Below are positions 1 through 5,528 of a stretch of DNA of 5,528 bases, piece by piece (position 1 is the stretch's first letter; every line of letters starts with the position of its first letter). The notes beneath the pieces are model-generated. The model searched no databases. It saw nothing but the letters and a program-made list of their open reading frames with translations, and was not told the DNA's origin. A program made the translations under genes and the position numbers. Origin of the DNA: Clostridia bacterium (GTDB lineage: Bacteria > Bacillota_A > Clostridia > Christensenellales > Borkfalkiaceae); assembly GCA_017456945.1 (NCBI GenBank), contig JAFTIK010000090.1:1-5528 (forward strand), written 5' to 3'.

Positions 1-1
1 T

Positions 2-43
2 ACCAAGGCAACGGGTTACGACCTGTACGGAGAAAGATTATGA
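2..43 (+). CDS. rimO: 3' end of probable RimO (ribosomal protein S12 methylthiotransferase), partial
   Basis: Only the last 13 codons and a TGA stop (41-43) are inside the window. They read TKATGYDLYGERL. An ending of the form 'Y-D-L-x-G-E' is typical of the C-terminal TRAM domain of RimO, the radical-SAM iron-sulfur enzyme that methylthiolates an aspartate of ribosomal protein S12. rimO commonly sits directly before pgsA in Clostridia, which supports the call. The stop overlaps the pgsA ATG as ATGA, so the two genes are probably translationally coupled. The related enzyme MiaB also ends in a TRAM domain and cannot be excluded from 13 residues. Confidence 0.6.
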   Translation, partial: TKATGYDLYGERL

Positions 44-615
44 ATTTACCCAACAAATTAAGCGTATTAAGACTTATAATGATACCTGCTTTTACCGCGG
101 TGTTTTATATCTCGGCAATTCCGTATAACTATCTTATTTCGGCAATAATTTTCGCGCTTGCAGCGCTTACCGATTTTTTAGACGGATATATTGCAAGAAA
201 ATATAGCTTAGTTACTAATCTCGGCAAGTTTTTAGACCCGATTGCAGATAAGGTGTTGGTTTCTACCGCCCTTATCGTTATGTTGGTAGTTCCTACGGGT
301 GGTAGCGTAATTTTACCCGCATACGGTGGTATAGCAGTCGCTATTATTTTGGCAAGGGAACTAATTATTAGTGGATTTAGAATGGTTGCGGCGTCTAAAA
401 ACGTCGTTCTTGCCGCAGATAAATCGGGCAAGATAAAAACCTTTTTTCAAGATATAGCAATCGTGGTGTTGTTGGTTGGCGCAGATTTTTCTAACGGGCT
501 TTATAGCGTTGTTAATATCGTTGGGCTTGCGCTTTTAGGGGTTGCTACTATTCTTACTATTTATTCGGGTATTGAATATTTGGTAAAAAACAAGCAAGTA
601 CTTAAGGATAACTAA
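40..615 (+). CDS. pgsA: CDP-diacylglycerol--glycerol-3-phosphate 3-phosphatidyltransferase (PgsA)
   Basis: PgsA is an integral membrane enzyme that transfers the phosphatidyl group from CDP-diacylglycerol to glycerol-3-phosphate, the committed step to phosphatidylglycerol and cardiolipin. The 191-residue length fits the family (about 180-195). The N-terminus LPNKLSVLRLIMIP is the usual PgsA opening. The complete CDP-alcohol phosphotransferase motif D-x2-D-G-x2-A-R-x8-G-x3-D-x3-D is visible as D45, D48, G49, A52, R53, G62, D66 and D70; the aspartates bind the catalytic metals. Further PgsA-type residues are R106-E107 and the G130-K131-x-K133-T134-x2-Q137 stretch. Several hydrophobic segments (roughly 12-28, 30-47, 72-93, 96-112, 138-150, 155-178) fit a polytopic protein. 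The ATG at 40 has GGAGAAAG at 29-36 as its ribosome binding site, inside the end of the upstream gene. No motif residue is missing. Confidence 0.95.
   Translation: MNLPNKLSVLRLIMIPAFTAVFYISAIPYNYLISAIIFALAALTDFLDGYIARKYSLVTNLGKFLDPIADKVLVSTALIVMLVVPTGGSVILPAYGGIAVAIILARELIISGFRMVAASKNVVLAADKSGKIKTFFQDIAIVVLLVGADFSNGLYSVVNIVGLALLGVATILTIYSGIEYLVKNKQVLKDN
604..608 (+). promoter_or_regulatory. Ribosome binding site of cinA (ambiguous start)
   Basis: AAGGA lies inside the last codons of pgsA. Three in-frame start codons follow back to back: TTG at 616, ATG at 619 and ATG at 622, with spacers of 7, 10 and 13 bases. I chose ATG 619 as the best compromise of codon strength and spacing. TTG 616 has better spacing and remains possible. 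The choice changes the protein by only one residue either way. Confidence 0.5.
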
Positions 616-618
616 TTG

Positions 619-1818
619 ATGATGAAAACCGCCCTTATTTTTTTCAAAAGTACAAACAAGGCATTGCCTGCAGAATATTTTAGCAGTATTTCCGCTTGCT
701 TTGAAAACGCGGGGATTGATATTAGTTCGCTAGCAGTGCTTTCGGGAAACGACGACCTTTCTTTTAAGCGTCGTTTGACAGAGTTTAGGGATACGGCGGA
801 TAACCTTATCGTTTTTGAAAGCCAAAACCTTTCTTTCGATTTAAAGGAAATAGTTTCCGATGTGTTTGACGCGCCTATGGTAGAGAACGACACGGCAAGA
901 AAGTTTTTAGACGCCGTTAGCGCGCAAGACGGGGTGGAATACGCCGATACCTTTGCTTTGATGCCGTTAGACGCTACTATAGTGCCTAACGTTAAAGGGG
1001 CTTACCAAGGGTTTATATTAGACGATAACAGTTTTACCTTGGCGCTGTTGCCGAATAATATAGAGCAATTAAAGCCTATGTGCGAAAAGTACGTTTTACC
1101 ATATTTTGAAAATAAATCGGGCAAAAAAATTAAGCGTTTGGTTTTAAAATACTTTGGCGATAAAACTATTTTAGAAGAAGTCGTTGATAGCGCGAAAAAA
1201 ATCGGCGATTTTGAATACGCCGTAACCGAACTTAACGGGGATATAACCCTAGACCTTAACTTTGGCGACGGTGGTAATTCTTCGCAAGACGTGATTAGAA
1301 AAATCGTGGGCGAACTCAAAGAAAATATTTACGCCGAGTTCGATACCACTTTGGGCGAACGATTGTTCGATTTACTTAAACTTAAAAATATCAAACTTTC
1401 GGTAGCAGAGTCGTTTACGGCGGGCAGAGTAGTGTCTTCTGTAATTGCCAACTCGGGCGCTTCTGCTTACGTTCACGAAGGAGTTGTAAGTTACTCTAAC
1501 GATAGCAAGGAAAGCCGTTTAGGCGTGCAGAAAGCAGACCTAATAAAAGAAGGTGCGGTAAGTTCTATCGTTGCGTATCAAATGTGCGCAGGGCTACTTA
1601 GAACGGGCAAGTGCGACCTAGCAATCGCTACTACGGGCATTGCAGGGCCAAAGAGTGACGATACTAAAAAACCCGTGGGTTTGTTTTATATTGCGGTTGG
1701 TATGAAAGACGGGGTTCATACTTACAGATACGTTATTCCCGGAAACAGAGAGCAAATTACCGAAACGGCAAAGAATACCGCGCTGTTTTTGGCGATAAAA
1801 AAATTAAAAAACATATAA
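619..1818 (+). CDS. cinA: CinA-family protein: degenerate COG1058 domain plus C-terminal NMN amidohydrolase (PncC) domain
   Basis: CinA proteins join an N-terminal MoaB/MogA-like COG1058 domain, a small KH-like middle segment and a C-terminal PncC domain that deamidates nicotinamide mononucleotide in NAD recycling. At 399 residues (from ATG 619) this one is near the usual size of about 410-420. The PncC part is well preserved: E264-S265-F266-T267-A268-G269 (usual form ESCTGG) with the expected serine, Y292-S-N-x2-K297, and T338-T-G-I-A-G-P344 followed by KPVGLFYIAVG. The N-terminal part aligns in outline ('ALMPLDATIVPNVKGAYQG', 'LKPMCEKYVLPYF'), but its GTELLLG-like and GGLGPT-x-DD-like loops are replaced, so that domain is probably catalytically inactive (inference). 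The gene starts 3 bases after the pgsA stop and ends 18 bases before recA, the classic cinA-recA linkage. A LexA-box-like palindrome lies at 1356-1369. Confidence 0.9.
   Translation: MMKTALIFFKSTNKALPAEYFSSISACFENAGIDISSLAVLSGNDDLSFKRRLTEFRDTADNLIVFESQNLSFDLKEIVSDVFDAPMVENDTARKFLDAVSAQDGVEYADTFALMPLDATIVPNVKGAYQGFILDDNSFTLALLPNNIEQLKPMCEKYVLPYFENKSGKKIKRLVLKYFGDKTILEEVVDSAKKIGDFEYAVTELNGDITLDLNFGDGGNSSQDVIRKIVGELKENIYAEFDTTLGERLFDLLKLKNIKLSVAESFTAGRVVSSVIANSGASAYVHEGVVSYSNDSKESRLGVQKADLIKEGAVSSIVAYQMCAGLLRTGKCDLAIATTGIAGPKSDDTKKPVGLFYIAVGMKDGVHTYRYVIPGNREQITETAKNTALFLAIKKLKNI
1356..1369. promoter_or_regulatory. Candidate LexA (SOS) box inside cinA
   Basis: The sequence CGAACGATTGTTCG has perfect 5-base palindromic arms CGAAC-N4-GTTCG, the core of the Gram-positive LexA/DinR operator (CGAACRNRYGTTYG); one inner position, the third spacer base, departs from the longer consensus. 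It encodes G246-E-R-L-F-D251 of CinA, at the border of the PncC domain, 467 bases before the recA ATG. I found no equally good site closer to recA and no convincing -35/-10 pair around this one. Function is therefore inferred from the motif and from recA being the downstream gene. Confidence 0.4.
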
Positions 1819-1836
1819 AAGATAGAGGAAACAAAA

Positions 1837-2844
1837 ATGGATGAAAACAAATTGAAAGCATTAGACAGCGTTATGGCGCAGATTGAAAAACAATACGGAA
1901 AGGGCGCTATTATGCGCTTAGGACAAACGGCGGGCGATACTAATATAGAAGTTCTTCCTACCGGTTGCTTGTCTTTAGACCTTGCAATAGGCGTGGGTGG
2001 TTTTCCGCGTGGTAGAATTATTGAAATATACGGGCCTGAGTCTTCTGGTAAAACTACGGTCGCTTTACACGCTATAGCCGAAGCGCAAAAAGCGGGTGGC
2101 GTTGCTGCGTTCGTTGACGCTGAGCACGCTTTAGACCCCGTTTACGCAAAGAATTTGGGGGTTAATCTAGATGAACTTTACGTTTCTCAACCTGATAACG
2201 GCGAGCAAGCGCTAGATATTACCGAATCTTTGGTAAACAGTAAGGCTATTGACATTATAGTAGTCGATTCGGTTGCAGCCCTTACGCCTAAGGCTGAAAT
2301 AGAAGGTGATATGGGCGATTCGCACGTTGGTCTACAAGCAAGACTTATGAGTCAGGCGTTGAGAAAACTTACGGCTATTACCAACAAGAGCAAAACTTGT
2401 ATTATATTTATCAACCAACTTCGTGAAAAGGTTGGCGTTATGTTCGGTAACCCCGAAGTTACCGCGGGTGGTAAAGCGCTTAAGTTTTACGCTAGCGTTC
2501 GTATCGATATTAGAAGGGCGGACGCGCTTAAAGATAGCGAAGGTATTTACGGCTATCACACCAAGGCTAAAATCGTTAAAAACAAGGTTGCTCCACCCTT
2601 TAAAACGGCTGAATTCGATATGATTTTCGGCACGGGTATTTCGCACGGTAGTTGCCTTGTAGATCTCGGTTTGCAGTACGAACTTCTTTCAAAGAGTGGG
2701 GCTTGGTTCTCTTATAACGGCGAAAGAATTGCGCAAGGAAGAGAAAAGGCGGTTAACTATTTAGAATCTAATCCCGAAGTGGCGGAAGATCTTAAGAATA
2801 AAATACTTGAAGCCGTTAACGAAAAGGCAAAAGATAAAGATTAA
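1837..2844 (+). CDS. recA: Recombinase A (RecA)
   Basis: RecA polymerises on single-stranded DNA, drives ATP-dependent homologous pairing and strand exchange, and as a filament triggers LexA self-cleavage. The 335-residue protein keeps the whole core in the same numbering as the E. coli protein: Walker A G66-P-E-S-S-G-K-T73, catalytic E96, Walker B ending at D144 ([10 protein letters not shown]), loop L1 around E156-G165, the N193-Q194 allosteric switch, and loop L2 around 195-209 ([17 protein letters not shown]). The C-terminal domain is present, but the tail is short (ending NEKAKDKD) compared with about 348-353 residues in B. subtilis and E. coli. The ATG at 1837 follows AGAGGAA at 1824-1830. 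No promoter fits in the 18-base gap after cinA, so it is probably transcribed with pgsA and cinA, or from an unseen internal promoter. Confidence 0.99.
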   Translation: MDENKLKALDSVMAQIEKQYGKGAIMRLGQTAGDTNIEVLPTGCLSLDLAIGVGGFPRGRIIEIYGPESSGKTTVALHAIAEAQKAGGVAAFVDAEHALDPVYAKNLGVNLDELYVSQPDNGEQALDITESLVNSKAIDIIVVDSVAALTPKAEIEGDMGDSHVGLQARLMSQALRKLTAITNKSKTCIIFINQLREKVGVMFGNPEVTAGGKALKFYASVRIDIRRADALKDSEGIYGYHTKAKIVKNKVAPPFKTAEFDMIFGTGISHGSCLVDLGLQYELLSKSGAWFSYNGERIAQGREKAVNYLESNPEVAEDLKNKILEAVNEKAKDKD

Positions 2845-2858
2845 GATTTATCTTAATC
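2831..2858 (+). other. Overlapping alternative hairpins at the recA stop codon
   Basis: Two perfect 8-base-pair stems compete for the same bases. GATTAAGA (2839-2846) pairs with TCTTAATC (2851-2858) across a TTTA loop, and AAGATAAA (2831-2838) pairs with TTTATCTT (2847-2854) across an 8-base loop. The structure spans the recA TAA (2842-2844) and ends 3 bases before the -35 element of rny. No U-run follows, and the stems are mostly A-T, so it is not a typical intrinsic terminator. It may be a weak 3' end structure or a DNA palindrome next to the promoter. Confidence 0.35.
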
Positions 2859-2861
2859 CTA

Positions 2862-2890
2862 TTGACTTTTGCGCGATTTTGTTATACAAT
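2862..2890 (+). promoter_or_regulatory. Sigma-A-type promoter for rny
   Basis: TTGACT at 2862-2867 and TACAAT at 2885-2890 are separated by exactly 17 bases; each differs from the sigma-70/sigma-A consensus at one position. Transcription would start near 2897, giving a leader of about 57 bases. This is the best promoter in the window and lies in the only sizeable intergenic gap upstream of rny, so RNase Y probably has its own expression in addition to any readthrough from recA. Confidence 0.88.
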
Positions 2891-2906
2891 ATAAGTAGTA
2901 GAAAAG

Positions 2907-2922
2907 CGTGGTGAAAACCGCG
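2907..2922 (+). other. GAAA-tetraloop hairpin in the rny 5' leader
   Basis: CGTGGT (2907-2912) and ACCGCG (2917-2922) form a 6-base-pair stem (one G-U pair) capped by GAAA (2913-2916), a GNRA tetraloop; a further G-U pair can extend it at the base. It would begin about 10 nucleotides from the predicted mRNA 5' end and is followed by an unstructured A-rich stretch and the AGGAGGG ribosome binding site (2938-2944). No known riboswitch is recognised. A stabilising or autoregulatory 5' structure is an inference. Confidence 0.45.
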
Positions 2923-2953
2923 TAAAAAATAAATAACAGGAGGGCATAATACT

Positions 2954-4573
2954 ATGCAGAATTTTAACTACAGCTCCCTGTTCTTAGCATCGAACTCAAC
3001 CGTTTGGATAATAGTTGCTATCGTGGCAATTGTTTTGGCAATAGTGGGTACGGTGTTGGGCTTTATGTTTGGCGCAAAGCGAACCAAAAATAACTTTGAA
3101 AAAGAAAAAGGGACTTTAGAAGAGCAAAAACGCAAAATAATCGAGCAAGCCGAAGAACAAAGTAGGGCTATGAAAAAAGAAGCCTTGCTAGAGGCAAAAG
3201 AACAGGATATCAAACTTCGTAACGAATTTGAAAGAGAATCTAAAGAAAAGCGTTCGGAACTTCAAAGAATGGAAAACAGACTTAACCAGAAGGAAGAATC
3301 GCTTGAAAAGAAAGAAGACAATCTTCAAAAACGCAACGAAGAAACTACAAGACAGCAGAACGCATTAAAGGCAAAAGAAGCCGAACTCGATAAGAAGATC
3401 GGCGAAATCGAAGCTCAACACGATAAGATGGTTGAAGAATTCGAAAAGATTGCCCAAATGAGCAAGGAAGAAGCCAAAGAACAACTTATCGCAACCATTA
3501 CCGACGAAGCCAAGCGCGACGCCGCTGGGTTGGTTAAGAATATCGAAGCCGAAGCAAGAGAAAACGGCGAAAGAAAGGCAAAAGAAATCGTTAGCCTTGC
3601 TATTCAAAAATGCAGTACAGAACAGGCTACGGAAATTACCGTATCCGTCGTGCCCCTTCCTAGCGACGATATGAAGGCTCGTATAATCGGTAGAGAAGGT
3701 AGAAACATCAGAACGTTAGAAAACGCTACGGGTATCGAACTTATCATAGACGATACGCCCGAAGTGGTTATCGTATCGGGCTTTGACCCCGTAAGACGTG
3801 AAGTTGCGCGTATCGCGCTTGAAAAACTTATTCAAGACGGTAGAATTCACCCCGCAAGAATTGAAGAAACTGTTGAAAAGGTTAAAAAGGAACTTGACCA
3901 ACAGATTAAAGAAGCGGGCGAAGCAGCTATTTACGAATGTGGAATTATCGGTATTCACCCCGAAATCGTTAAACTTTTGGGTAGGCTTAAATTCCGTACG
4001 AGTTACGGTCAGAACGTCTTAAAGCACTCTTTAGAAGTTGCGCATCTTGCAGGCGTTATGGCTAATGAACTTGGGGTTGACGTTGCTCTTGCAAAGCGCG
4101 CAGGGCTTTTACACGACTTGGGTAAGGCTGTTGACTTTGAAATCGAAGGTACGCACATGCAAATCGGTGGTGACCTTGCTAAAAAGTATAGGGAAAATCA
4201 TAACGTCGTAAACGCTATCTTGGCGCACCACGGCGACGTAGAGCCTAAAACTATCGAAGCAGTTCTCGTTCAGGCGGCAGACGCTATTTCTGGCGCAAGA
4301 CCTGGCGCAAGGCGTGAAACTACTACCAACTACATTAAGAGACTTCAAAAACTTGAAGAAATTTCAGGTAGTTTTAAGGGCGTTGAAAAATGCTACGCTA
4401 TTCAAGCGGGTAGAGAAGTTCGCGTTATGGTTAAACCCGAACAGGTTAACGACGCGCAGACCTTATTCCTTGCTAAAGAAATCGCTAAAAAGATTGAAGA
4501 AGAAATGGAATATCCTGGTCAAATTAAGGTTAACGTTATTAGAGAATGGCGCGCAACCGAGTTTGCAAAATAA
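2954..4573 (+). CDS. rny: Ribonuclease Y (RNase Y)
   Basis: RNase Y is the membrane-anchored endoribonuclease that starts mRNA decay in many Bacillota and acts with the degradosome-like network. The 539 residues (B. subtilis: 520) show the full order: a single transmembrane helix (about 17-39), a long charged coiled coil (about 42-225, rich in E, K, Q and R), a KH RNA-binding domain with I245-G246-R-E-G249-R-N-I-R253, and an HD hydrolase domain with H358 ([13 protein letters not shown]), the metal-binding H387-D388 ([12 protein letters not shown]), HHGDVEP and the later [14 protein letters not shown] stretch. It ends [14 protein letters not shown], a family-typical finish. The ATG at 2954 has a strong AGGAGGG site at 2938-2944. 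A short polar stretch of about 15 residues precedes the membrane helix. It has its own promoter and a strong terminator. Confidence 0.97.
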   Translation: MQNFNYSSLFLASNSTVWIIVAIVAIVLAIVGTVLGFMFGAKRTKNNFEKEKGTLEEQKRKIIEQAEEQSRAMKKEALLEAKEQDIKLRNEFERESKEKRSELQRMENRLNQKEESLEKKEDNLQKRNEETTRQQNALKAKEAELDKKIGEIEAQHDKMVEEFEKIAQMSKEEAKEQLIATITDEAKRDAAGLVKNIEAEARENGERKAKEIVSLAIQKCSTEQATEITVSVVPLPSDDMKARIIGREGRNIRTLENATGIELIIDDTPEVVIVSGFDPVRREVARIALEKLIQDGRIHPARIEETVEKVKKELDQQIKEAGEAAIYECGIIGIHPEIVKLLGRLKFRTSYGQNVLKHSLEVAHLAGVMANELGVDVALAKRAGLLHDLGKAVDFEIEGTHMQIGGDLAKKYRENHNVVNAILAHHGDVEPKTIEAVLVQAADAISGARPGARRETTTNYIKRLQKLEEISGSFKGVEKCYAIQAGREVRVMVKPEQVNDAQTLFLAKEIAKKIEEEMEYPGQIKVNVIREWRATEFAK

Positions 4574-4579
4574 TATATT

Positions 4580-4606
4580 AAACCGACGGTTTTCCGTCGG
4601 TTTTTT
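4580..4606 (+). terminator. Intrinsic terminator after rny
   Basis: AAACCGACGG (4580-4589) and CCGTCGGTTT (4594-4603) form a perfect stem with a TTTT loop, followed by a run of T to 4606. It starts 7 bases after the rny stop. It should efficiently end rny transcription on the plus strand; the minus-strand side lacks a long T run. Confidence 0.95.
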
Positions 4607-4630
4607 ACCTTAAAAACAAAGGAGATAATT

Positions 4631-5011
4631 ATGAAGAAATCAATTAAAAGAGTTGCGCTTATAGCGCACGATAACAAAAAACCCGAAATTATCGAGTGGG
4701 CTAAAAAGAATAAAGAAATTTTAGAGCAATTTGAACTTTTCGGAACGGGCACTACTTCTAAAAGGGTAGCAGAAGCCACGGGGTTAAAGGTAAAAGGTTA
4801 TCTTTCTGGTCCGCTTGGTGGCGATCAGCAAATAGGCGCTAAAGTTGCAGAAGGGGAAATCGACTTGGTAGTGTTTTTCTGCGACCCGTTGCAAGCGCAA
4901 CCGCACGACCCAGACGTTAAAGCGTTACTTCGTATTGCTAACGTTTACGACGTGCCTATCGCAACCAACACGGCAACGGCAGATCTTGTAATCACTTCAA
5001 AACTAATTTAA
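4631..5011 (+). CDS. mgsA: Methylglyoxal synthase (MgsA)
   Basis: MgsA is a cytosolic enzyme that converts dihydroxyacetone phosphate to methylglyoxal and phosphate, a bypass of lower glycolysis used when phosphate is short or sugar phosphates build up. The 126-residue protein is compact but complete (B. subtilis about 137, E. coli 152). Key residues follow the E. coli enzyme with a constant offset of six: H13-D14 (E. coli H19-D20), the phosphate-binding loop G38-T-G-T-T-S43, S59-G-P-L-G-G-D65-Q-Q with catalytic D65, and Q90-P-H92-D-P-D95. The closing VYDVPIATNTATADL is also characteristic. S43 replaces the glycine often seen after GTGTT. The start has GGAG at 4621-4624. The gene lies only 24 bases after the rny terminator with no clear promoter, and is followed by its own terminator. 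Confidence 0.96.
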   Translation: MKKSIKRVALIAHDNKKPEIIEWAKKNKEILEQFELFGTGTTSKRVAEATGLKVKGYLSGPLGGDQQIGAKVAEGEIDLVVFFCDPLQAQPHDPDVKALLRIANVYDVPIATNTATADLVITSKLI

Positions 5012-5020
5012 GTTAATTTT

Positions 5021-5049
5021 AAAAGGTAGGTTTTACCTACCTTTTTTTT
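5021..5049 (+). terminator. Intrinsic terminator after mgsA, overlapping the convergent gene's 3' end
   Basis: GGTAGG (5025-5030) pairs with CCTACC (5036-5041), extended by four A-T pairs (5021-5024 with 5042-5045), followed by T to 5049. It starts 10 bases after the mgsA stop. On the minus strand the same stem is followed by only four T, so it may act weakly in that direction as well. The minus-strand stop codon (5037-5039) and the final KKR codons lie inside it. Confidence 0.92.
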
Positions 5050-5528
5050 AATAGGTATTCGTTTAATTTGTAAAACAGATAAGAAATAAAAAAAGAAAGT
5101 AAAAAAATACCGAGTATTAAAGATAGACAAAAGATTAGCGGGTAGCGGTAAAAACTAAAAAAGGGGTACGGACCGTCGATTAACTTAAAAGCGTTAAAAA
5201 TAGAAATAAAATATCCGTATAAAAAAGTAAACAAGGTAGCGTTACGCGCTGTTTTGCCTGTTATAAACGGATTTTTTTCAAATGCAAAATATCCAAAAAA
5301 CGAAATTACTGGGCAAAGTAAGTGGTGGTATAAACTAGAGCCTTGGTATAGCATAAAAGGCAAAATAGCAGGCTTTAACGGAACTAGTATAAAAAATGAA
5401 ACGGTAAAAGTTAAAGTTAGAAAGGTAGTGCTTGCAAACCTTAAATAAAAGGCTATTTTGTGTAGTGGTTGCCCTTTAGTTAAAGAATAAATACAAAGGG
5501 CGCAAACTAAAACGCTCGTTGCTAAAGA
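5037..5528 (-). CDS. Unnamed multi-pass membrane protein, C-terminal part (5' end beyond the window)
   Basis: The minus-strand frame ending at TAG (5037-5039) stays open to the window edge, giving the last 163 residues of a longer protein. A TTG at 5361-5363 could be taken as a start, but the frame continues upstream without a stop and encodes hydrophobic, protein-like sequence, so the true start is probably outside. At least five membrane segments are visible: about 1-16, 31-51, 66-83, 97-114 and 130-153, with a basic LLKKR end. Recognisable features are Y67-H-H-L-L-C-P73 in the middle segment and D118-G-P-Y-P-F-F before the last helix. From memory, this layout resembles small uncharacterised integral membrane proteins of Clostridia, possibly Pr6Pr-like; that family link is tentative and no function can be given. 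It is convergent with mgsA. Confidence 0.75.
   Translation of the reverse strand, partial: SLATSVLVCALCIYSLTKGQPLHKIAFYLRFASTTFLTLTFTVSFFILVPLKPAILPFMLYQGSSLYHHLLCPVISFFGYFAFEKNPFITGKTARNATLFTFLYGYFISIFNAFKLIDGPYPFFSFYRYPLIFCLSLILGIFLLSFFISYLFYKLNEYLLKKR

Noticed and set aside
1789..1819. Possible recA promoter TTGGCG ... TATAAA
   Set aside because: The spacer would be 19 bases and the start of transcription would fall in the recA ribosome binding site, leaving no usable leader.
2423..2623. Plus-strand alternate-frame open reading frame inside recA, and similar ones inside rny (3798-4022, 4314-4613)
   Set aside because: They are fully nested in highly conserved genes in another frame, lack ribosome binding sites and encode Lys/Arg/Leu-rich sequence typical of shifted-frame translation.
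3080..3630. Repetitive Glu/Lys/Gln-rich stretch in rny considered as a sequence repeat
   Set aside because: It is the ordinary coiled coil of RNase Y; no exact DNA repeat unit is visible.
3716..3958. Minus-strand open frames inside rny (also 2968-3213, 3365-3607, 4109-4348) and inside pgsA, cinA and recA
   Set aside because: They mirror the codon pattern of the sense genes (Phe/Leu/Ser-rich opposite coiled-coil codons) and have no independent start signals.
5254..5448. Plus-strand open frame of 64 codons (starting MPVINGFFSNAK)
   Set aside because: It lies opposite the long open minus-strand membrane protein frame, has no ribosome binding site and no recognisable protein features, so it is a shadow.
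5471..5501. Inverted repeat GCCCTTT ... AAAGGGC with a 17-base spacer
   Set aside because: It is short, lies inside the minus-strand coding frame, and has no T-run or promoter context; chance is the simplest explanation.

Overview
This window is a chromosomal housekeeping segment from a low-to-moderate GC Bacillota bacterium, most likely an uncultured Clostridia-type lineage. The evidence is the gene order rimO (tail)-pgsA-cinA-recA-rny, strong purine-rich Shine-Dalgarno sites, a Gram-positive style promoter, and a sequence matching the Bacillus/Clostridium LexA box. The genus cannot be named from sequence alone.

Layout. Bases 2-43 are the last codons of a gene that looks like rimO; its stop overlaps the pgsA start (ATGA). 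pgsA (40-615), cinA (619-1818) and recA (1837-2844) follow with gaps of 3 and 18 bases and no terminator, so they are probably one transcript whose promoter lies outside the window. A 109-base intergenic region then holds a near-consensus sigma-A promoter (2862-2890) and a short leader with a GAAA-capped hairpin, which drive rny (2954-4573, RNase Y). A strong intrinsic terminator (4580-4606) ends rny. mgsA (4631-5011, methylglyoxal synthase) follows only 24 bases later and ends at a second terminator (5021-5049). From 5037 to the right edge the minus strand carries the 3' part of a multi-pass membrane protein gene, convergent with mgsA, whose stop codon lies inside the mgsA terminator.

The genes cover phospholipid synthesis (PgsA), NMN/damaged-nucleotide recycling (CinA), recombination and SOS signalling (RecA), mRNA turnover (RNase Y) and a triose-phosphate overflow route (MgsA). 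They are linked mainly by conserved neighbourhood, not by one pathway.

No new multi-gene system is visible: there is no mobile element, CRISPR array, tRNA or rRNA. The points most worth a second look are: a perfect CGAAC-N4-GTTCG LexA-type palindrome inside cinA upstream of recA; the loss of the signature motifs from the CinA N-terminal domain; the structured rny leader; overlapping alternative hairpins at the recA stop codon; and an unnamed membrane protein sharing its 3' end with a terminator.
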